NCBI GenBank assembly: GCA_029007415.1
Contig: JAQXHT010000111.1
Span: 1-8,633, forward strand
Source of the DNA: a bacterium
GTDB taxonomy: Bacteria; Bacillota_I; Bacilli_A; RF39; UBA660
DNA: 8,633 nt
Direction of reading: 5' to 3'
Shown here: one piece after another, positions 4,680 to 8,633 of the stretch
Numbering within the stretch: position 1 is the first letter of the stretch
Layout of the letters: every line of letters starts with the position of its first letter
Translations under genes and position numbers: made by a program
Notes under the pieces: model-generated
Told to the model about the DNA's origin: nothing
Seen by the model: only the letters and a program-made list of their open reading frames with translations
The model's database searches: none

Positions 4680-6278
4680 TTAAGCCAGCAATGGCTTTAT
4701 TTTTTCACGTATTTCTTTTGGACATTCTACATATAAATCTAATAATTCTGCTCCAGAAAAAATACCATAGTAACTACCTGATATAATTAAGTAATTTGCT
4801 TCATTAAATGGTACTCTATCTCTTTGTTCCTCATTTGATATCCTTTTCATACTTTTGTATAGGTATTTTATACCTTCATCTGATGCTTTGAACATATTAA
4901 AAAGATTATATGCTAAAAAAGTCATACAAATTTGGCACATGACAAAAACATATTTTGTACTAGTAAATGTACATATTTTCCATATATCTTTTAATTGTCT
5001 AAAATCTTCTTCTATCTCAGGTCTCATTTCATAATATCTTATTATTTGAGCAGCACTTAATTCTGAATTTGTACTTGTAATTACTAAATATATATATTTT
5101 TCATCTTCATAAATTGCATCTGTATCATCTCCTGCTTTATTAGATGCATCTATCATATCTTTATTTTTATCTTTCTCAATGCGAATAACACATGCTGAAA
5201 AATCAATAGCATTTTCTAACATTTTGGCTGGTTTTTTTATTCTATCTTTTTCTGAAATCCATAATCCTTTTAAACCTTTAATTAATACTATTTCTTGTCC
5301 TTTTCTTTTTTGATTTGGATGTTTTTCCCATGCATTACTTTCTTTTGCTAATTTAACACATTCTTTAAAAATATCCATATTCTTCCTTACTGGTATAATT
5401 ACATTAACTCCACGTTTAACTAAATTTGTGATAAATTCAATTTTAGCAAAGCCTCGATCTGCTAATAGATAATCACCAGAAGAAAACCCGTCATATTCTG
5501 ATATTTCTTTTTCTACTAAAGCCATATCATTTTTTGAAAGTGTATCATCTATTAGGTATTCAATCATACCTCCTTTTTCTGTTATACAACGAAGAACACC
5601 CATTTTATAGCCTCTCATCATTTTTCCTTCATAGTTAATAACTGTAGACAGTTCATAATTAAAGTTGCTAGTATTTACTGGTTGCTTTACACAATCTAAA
5701 ATATGTATCTTTGGCTTTTCTAATTTCTCAAGCAATTTTTTAGATACATTATTAAATAAAGTTACAAATTTATGTCCATTCTGCTTTATTTGAAGTTCTG
5801 TTCTTATTTTATCTTCATCAATAACTATTTTTTTGTTTTCATCTTTTATTAATTTGTTTTTATTTGTGATTTCTTTAATCTTTTCTTGTACTTGTTCGGC
5901 TGTTATTGCATCTGATGAACCAATCTTTTCAATGAACTTTCTCATATTTCCTTCGCTTGTAAATTCTTTTTTACTAGCAAAGTTTAAGTTGTATTTATCA
6001 ATTATAGATGGTGTTGTTATAGCAAGAGTAGATTCGGTAACTGAAAAGAGTCTTTTTAATTTTGCGGATAATAGTCCATAAAGAAATAACGATGCTGGTA
6101 TACCATCAGAATGAAATTTACAATCTATAACTGCATTAATTATTTCATCAAGAAATAAATGACTATCAGCATATTCCATTACATGATCAGATATGTTAGG
6201 AATAACAACTTCTAAAGTATCAATGTTTCCATTTATAAATCTTTCTTTAACTTTAGCTTTGTTTTTTCTTACTATCAT
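4680..6278 (-). CDS. IS4-superfamily DDE transposase
   Basis: This 532-residue enzyme cuts and joins the element ends. The acidic triad is visible: Asp195 in IHILDCVK, Asp274 in LLADRGFAK, and Glu423 in the signature Y416-x2-R419-x3-E423-x6-K430 (YYEMRPEIEEDFRQLK). The long gap between the second Asp and the Glu holds the insertion domain typical of the superfamily. The N-terminal 190 residues, with a Lys/Glu-rich stretch at about 128-162, probably bind the ends. I chose ATG 6278, preceded by AGGTG (6292-6288) at 9 nt; a GTG at 6290 would add four residues but would overlap that ribosome site. There are no frameshifts or internal stops, so it looks functional. It runs opposite to all surrounding genes. 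Confidence 0.95.
   Translation of the reverse strand: MIVRKNKAKVKERFINGNIDTLEVVIPNISDHVMEYADSHLFLDEIINAVIDCKFHSDGIPASLFLYGLLSAKLKRLFSVTESTLAITTPSIIDKYNLNFASKKEFTSEGNMRKFIEKIGSSDAITAEQVQEKIKEITNKNKLIKDENKKIVIDEDKIRTELQIKQNGHKFVTLFNNVSKKLLEKLEKPKIHILDCVKQPVNTSNFNYELSTVINYEGKMMRGYKMGVLRCITEKGGMIEYLIDDTLSKNDMALVEKEISEYDGFSSGDYLLADRGFAKIEFITNLVKRGVNVIIPVRKNMDIFKECVKLAKESNAWEKHPNQKRKGQEIVLIKGLKGLWISEKDRIKKPAKMLENAIDFSACVIRIEKDKNKDMIDASNKAGDDTDAIYEDEKYIYLVITSTNSELSAAQIIRYYEMRPEIEEDFRQLKDIWKICTFTSTKYVFVMCQICMTFLAYNLFNMFKASDEGIKYLYKSMKRISNEEQRDRVPFNEANYLIISGSYYGIFSGAELLDLYVECPKEIREKIKPLLA
4682..4705 (+). terminator. + strand terminator-like hairpin in the insertion-sequence end
   Basis: AAGCCA (4682-4687) pairs with TGGCTT (4692-4697) around a GCAA tetraloop, followed by T-rich TTATTTTTT. 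It lies in the last codons of the transposase but works on the opposite strand. It would stop transcripts entering the element from the rplL/zinc-ribbon side and so limit antisense RNA to the transposase. The stem is only 6 bp, so strength is uncertain. Confidence 0.5.
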
Positions 6279-6303
6279 AATTACCAACACCTATCTTATT
6301 TAA

Positions 6304-6332
6304 AGAATACTATGTTTAAATTATAATGTCTA
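6304..6332 (-). promoter_or_regulatory. Probable transposase promoter
   Basis: On the minus strand, TAGACA (6332-6327) and TATTCT (6309-6304) are separated by 17 bp, each one or two bases from consensus. The start site would be near 6297, just ahead of the AGGTG ribosome site, giving a leader of about 20 nt. It lies inside the right inverted repeat and points away from the rsmC promoter. Confidence 0.55.
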
Positions 6333-6342
6333 GTTTATTAAA

Positions 6343-6363
6343 TCATTTTAGTACGAATTGAAG
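6343..6363 (-). repeat. Terminal inverted repeat, right end
   Basis: The 21 bases ending GTACGAATTGAAG are the exact reverse complement of the left end (4636-4656). They directly abut the right target duplication. Confidence 0.95.
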
Positions 6364-6371
6364 GTTAATAA
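6364..6371 (+). repeat. 8-bp target-site duplication, right copy
   Basis: GTTAATAA repeats the bases at 4628-4635 exactly. Joining the two copies rebuilds an uninterrupted locus in which the zinc-ribbon stop codon lies 14 nt before the next -35 box. Confidence 0.92.
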
Positions 6372-6382
6372 AGAAAAAAGTG

Positions 6383-6411
6383 TTGACGGTTTAAAAAAAA
6401 TATTGTATTAT
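6383..6411 (+). promoter_or_regulatory. Sigma-A-type promoter for the rsmC-like gene and probably rpoB
   Basis: TTGACG (6383-6388), a 17-bp A-rich spacer and TATTAT (6406-6411) form a good promoter. It starts 11 nt beyond the target duplication, so the insertion narrowly missed it. Transcription should begin near 6418, at the start of the attenuator-like hairpin. Because it survives, expression of the downstream genes does not need read-through from rplL. Confidence 0.75.
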
Positions 6412-6421
6412 AACGATACGA

Positions 6422-6465
6422 AAGGAGACAACTAGTTATCTATATTGATGAAGAGTTGTCTTTTT
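6422..6465 (+). terminator. Attenuator-like hairpin in the rsmC leader
   Basis: AGACAACT (6426-6433) pairs perfectly with AGTTGTCT (6454-6461). The stem extends to about 12 bp with two G-U and two A-U pairs, and the 3' arm ends in a T-run (6461-6465). The 20-nt loop carries an ATG. The fold begins a few bases after the predicted transcription start and ends 18 nt before the rsmC start codon, so it fits a leader terminator that would be regulated. The 5' arm contains AAAGGAG, a ribosome-site look-alike with no start codon at useful distance. I know no named leader family with this form. Confidence 0.55.
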
Positions 6466-6483
6466 CTTGTTTGGAGTGGGAAA

Positions 6484-7077
6484 ATGCCTCAATATTTTGA
6501 AAACGATAAAAATTTAAAAAGTCAATTAAAAAAAATAAATTATTCAATATTTAATAAAAATTTTACTTTTTATACTGATAATGGTGTGTTTGCTAAAAAT
6601 GGTGTAGATTATGGTAGTAAATTATTACTTGAAACTGTTGTAGATTCAGCATTTTCTTATCATTCAATTTTAGATGTAGGATGTGGTTATGGAACTTTAG
6701 GAATTATATTAAATAAAGTATACAATTGTCCTACAACGATGATTGATATTAATAAACGAGCTTTACATTTAACTAAGAGAAATATTTTAGAAAATAAATG
6801 TAATGATACATTGGTATTTGAAAGTGATGCTTATGAAAAGATAGAAGCTAAATATGATTTAATTATAACTAATCCACCAATTCATGCAGGTAAGAAAAAA
6901 GTTTATGAAATACTTTTAGAAGCTAAAAATCATTTGTCAGAAAATGGGAAACTCTTTTTTGTAATTCATAAAGATCAAGGTGCAAAATCAGTAGTTCGTG
7001 ATTTGAGTGAAAAATATAAAATAGAAGTTTTGAAAAAAGAGAAAGGTTTTTTCATAATTCTAGCGCAAAACTGTTGA
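6484..7077 (+). CDS. rsmC: RsmC/YbxB-like rRNA guanine-N2 methyltransferase
   Basis: This 197-residue enzyme is a class I SAM-dependent methyltransferase. Motif I, ILDVGCGYGTLGI (residues 62-74), binds SAM; the acidic residue of MIDIN (about 88) should contact the SAM ribose. NPPIHAGK (130-137) is the catalytic NPPxH-type motif of RsmC-like guanine-N2 methyltransferases, which in E. coli modify G1207 of 16S rRNA. It matches the single-domain Bacillus YbxB, which sits in the same place between rplL and rpoB; E. coli RsmC is longer because of a duplicated domain. The exact target base in this organism is inferred. I chose ATG 6484, 7 nt after GGAG (6473-6476), giving the family-like MPQYFEND start; upstream in-frame TTG 6445 and ATG 6448 lie inside the leader hairpin. 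Confidence 0.9.
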   Translation: MPQYFENDKNLKSQLKKINYSIFNKNFTFYTDNGVFAKNGVDYGSKLLLETVVDSAFSYHSILDVGCGYGTLGIILNKVYNCPTTMIDINKRALHLTKRNILENKCNDTLVFESDAYEKIEAKYDLIITNPPIHAGKKKVYEILLEAKNHLSENGKLFFVIHKDQGAKSVVRDLSEKYKIEVLKKEKGFFIILAQNC

Positions 7078-7108
7078 CTTGTTGCTAGAAGTGTGTTAAT
7101 AATATAAA
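7074..7108 (+). promoter_or_regulatory. Candidate promoter for rpoB
   Basis: TTGACT (7074-7079) overlaps the TGA stop of the rsmC-like gene. The downstream AT-rich TTAATAATATAAAT offers several -10 choices: TAATAA (7097-7102) at 17 bp with a preceding TGT, or the better TATAAA (7103-7108), which would pair with a weaker -35 (TTGTTG, 7079-7084) at 18 bp. The remaining leader to 7172 holds only a weak 5-bp hairpin (TGTTA 7118-7122 with TAACA 7132-7136) and no terminator. Confidence 0.45.
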
Positions 7109-7172
7109 TTGGCAACGTGTTATTTTCAGAGTAACATTTGTACGAAAAAATTGTGTATAGGGGTGAAGATGA

Positions 7173-8633
7173 GTGGCATATAAAATAGTAAAATATGGAA
7201 AACATCGCGAAAGAAGAAATTATTCAAAAATAAGAAATACTTATGAATTAAAGGATTTATTAGAAATTCAAAAGAAATCATATGATTGGTTTATCACTAC
7301 TGGAATTAAGGAAGTATTCGAGGATTTATTTCCTGTGGAAAATTTTTCTGGTACACTATCTTTAGAATTTGGTGATTATCATTTTGATACACCAAGATAT
7401 ACTATTAAAGAAAGTAAAGACAGAGAAACTACATACGCATCTCCTTTAAAAGTAGAAGTTCGTTTATTTAATAGGGAAACTGGAGAAGTAAAAGAACAAG
7501 AAATATTTATGGGTGATATGCCTACTATGACTGATAGTGGTACATTTGTAATTAATGGTGCTGAACGTGTTATAGTCTCACAATTAGTACGTAGTCCTAG
7601 CGTTTATTATAATAGAGAAATAGATAAAAATGGGCGTGAATTAATTACATCTCAAATCATCCCTACACGTGGTACTTGGTTAGAGTTTGAAACAGATGCA
7701 AGAGATGTTTTATATGTAAGAATTGATAGAACAAGAAAAGTAACTCTTACTACTCTCTTACGTGCTTTTGGTCTTTCTTCAGATGAAGAAATCTTAAAGA
7801 TGTTCGGAGAAGATGATTATTTGAAGAATACAATTCAAAAAGATTCGACTAAAAACACAGATGAAGCTTTAATTGAAATTTATGAAAAGTTAAGACCAGG
7901 TGAGCCAGCTACTCTTGATTCATCTAAAAACCAAATTATTACTAGGTTCTTTGATGAATTCCGTTATGATTTAGCAAAGGTTGGACGTTATAAATTCAAC
8001 AGAAAATTAAATATTTTAGATCGTTTATTAAATCAAACATTAGCTGAAGATATTAAAATTGATGGTGAAGTTAAATTTGCTAAAGGCACTAAAATTGATA
8101 AAGATGTATTATTAGAATTAAAAGATATATTTGCTGATGGTTATGGTGTAATTGAAGCAAAAATTAATGAAGATTTAGATACATATAACAAAGTTCAAGA
8201 AATAAAAATTGTTAACCCAGAAGATAAGAAGAAAACATTAACAGTTATTGGTAATGATCAGACTTTAGAGGTTAAGAGATTAACTATTTCTGATGTATAT
8301 GCTTCAGTGTCTTATTACTTAAACTTATTACATGGTGTTGGTAACTTTGATGAAATTGACCATTTAGGAAATAGACGTATTCGTCAAGTAGGAGAACTTT
8401 TACAAAACCAATTCCGTATAGGTGTTTCAAGAATGGAACGTGTTATTCGTGAAAGAATGACTACTCAAGAAATGGAAGAAGTAACTCCTAAAACATTAAT
8501 TAATATTCGTCCAGTAACAGCTGCAATGAAAGAATTCTTTGGTAGCAGTCAGTTATCACAATTTATGGATCAGACAAACCCAGTTGCAGAACTTACTAAT
8601 AAAAGACGTTTATCTGCTTTAGGACCAGGTGGA
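7173..8633 (+). CDS. rpoB: DNA-directed RNA polymerase beta subunit, N-terminal 487 residues (3' end outside window)
   Basis: The frame begins at GTG 7173 (VAYKIVKYGKHRERRNYSKI), directly after an in-frame TGA, and follows AGGGGTGA (7159-7166) by 6 nt; the ATG at 7169 is in another frame and stops at once. Conserved beta-subunit blocks appear in order: DSGTFVINGAERVIVSQLVR, RGTWLEFETDARDVLYVRID, HLGNRRIRQVGELLQNQFR, then the rifampicin cluster FGSSQLSQFMDQTNPVAELT and KRRLSALGPGG at the window edge. RpoB forms half of the polymerase active-centre cleft. Within the rifampicin cluster, residue 476 (codon 8598-8600, AAT) is Asn where E. coli has His526, and Val replaces Leu521. Both are differences from typical Bacillus RpoB. 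No frameshift is seen. Confidence 0.98.
   Translation, partial: MAYKIVKYGKHRERRNYSKIRNTYELKDLLEIQKKSYDWFITTGIKEVFEDLFPVENFSGTLSLEFGDYHFDTPRYTIKESKDRETTYASPLKVEVRLFNRETGEVKEQEIFMGDMPTMTDSGTFVINGAERVIVSQLVRSPSVYYNREIDKNGRELITSQIIPTRGTWLEFETDARDVLYVRIDRTRKVTLTTLLRAFGLSSDEEILKMFGEDDYLKNTIQKDSTKNTDEALIEIYEKLRPGEPATLDSSKNQIITRFFDEFRYDLAKVGRYKFNRKLNILDRLLNQTLAEDIKIDGEVKFAKGTKIDKDVLLELKDIFADGYGVIEAKINEDLDTYNKVQEIKIVNPEDKKKTLTVIGNDQTLEVKRLTISDVYASVSYYLNLLHGVGNFDEIDHLGNRRIRQVGELLQNQFRIGVSRMERVIRERMTTQEMEEVTPKTLINIRPVTAAMKEFFGSSQLSQFMDQTNPVAELTNKRRLSALGPGG

Larger units (their letters stand above)
4636..6363. mobile_element. Complete 1728-bp insertion sequence, IS4 superfamily
   Basis: The element is bounded by perfect 21-bp inverted repeats (4636-4656 and 6343-6363) and flanked by identical 8-bp duplications (GTTAATAA). 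It carries one intact transposase gene on the minus strand that occupies most of its length, with its own promoter inside the right end. Intact ends, an intact reading frame and a perfect duplication point to a recent insertion that may still be active. The transposase has the YREK signature of the IS4 superfamily; the 8-bp duplication differs from the 9 bp of IS10 and IS50, so the exact subgroup needs a database comparison. The insertion separates the zinc-ribbon gene from the rsmC-rpoB promoter without damaging either. Confidence 0.95.

Noticed and set aside
5833..6081. 82-codon + strand open frame inside the insertion sequence
   Set aside because: It is antisense to the intact transposase, hydrophobic only because of AT-rich codons, and lacks a ribosome site.
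6445..6483. N-terminal extension of the methyltransferase from TTG 6445 or ATG 6448
   Set aside because: These codons sit inside the leader hairpin with no ribosome site at useful distance, while ATG 6484 has GGAG 7 nt upstream and gives a family-like start.
7081..7116. GTTGC...GCAAC inverted repeat before rpoB
   Set aside because: Five base pairs around a 26-nt loop that overlaps the promoter candidate; likely chance.
6975..7205. Minus-strand open frame across the rsmC-rpoB junction
   Set aside because: It overlaps two real genes and the promoter region on the other strand and has no recognisable features.

Overview
The window is a low-GC, Firmicutes/Bacilli-type stretch of ribosome, secretion and RNA polymerase genes. 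All complete host genes lie on the + strand; the only minus-strand gene is an insertion-sequence transposase. Tryptophan is encoded by TGG and TGA is used as a stop (after the 188-codon gene and after the rsmC-like gene), so the standard bacterial code applies. The AT-rich coding bias, the strong AGGAGG ribosome sites and the gene order nusG-rplK-rplA-rplJ-rplL-(rsmC/ybxB)-rpoB fit an uncultured Bacilli relative, perhaps near the Mollicutes or RF39-type gut lineages. That placement is inference from gene order and protein features only.

Region by region: the 3' end of secG (1-128) is followed by a promoter and secE-nusG. A 188-residue gene I do not recognise begins 2 nt after nusG. A second promoter (1586-1614) drives rplK-rplA. 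The leaders of both rplK and rplA carry a GTGGG...AAAACCAC fold resembling the ribosomal protein L1 site on 23S rRNA, so L1 probably represses at two points. A perfect-consensus promoter embedded in the end of rplA drives rplJ-rplL through a classic L10 leader with an attenuator terminator. After rplL come a strong terminator and a zinc-ribbon membrane protein of unknown function.

At 4636-6363 lies a complete IS4-superfamily insertion sequence: perfect 21-bp terminal inverted repeats, an 8-bp target duplication, and an intact DDE transposase with its own promoter. It landed in what was originally a gap of only 14 bp between the zinc-ribbon gene's stop codon and the -35 box of the next promoter. 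Neither gene was broken.

Downstream are that promoter, a leader with an attenuator-like hairpin, an RsmC-like 16S rRNA methyltransferase, another promoter candidate and the first 487 codons of rpoB. The RpoB fragment ends inside the rifampicin-resistance cluster and has Asn where E. coli has His526, a change known to cause natural rifampicin insensitivity in Mollicutes.

The genes form a co-regulated growth module: protein export (SecG, SecE), transcription elongation (NusG, RpoB), the ribosomal L1 stalk (L11/L1) and L7/L12 stalk (L10/L12), and 16S rRNA modification. I see no tRNA, rRNA, CRISPR array or defence system. The main candidates for new biology are the paired L1 sites, the unrecognised gene coupled to nusG, the zinc-ribbon membrane protein before the rpoB block, and the rsmC leader hairpin.
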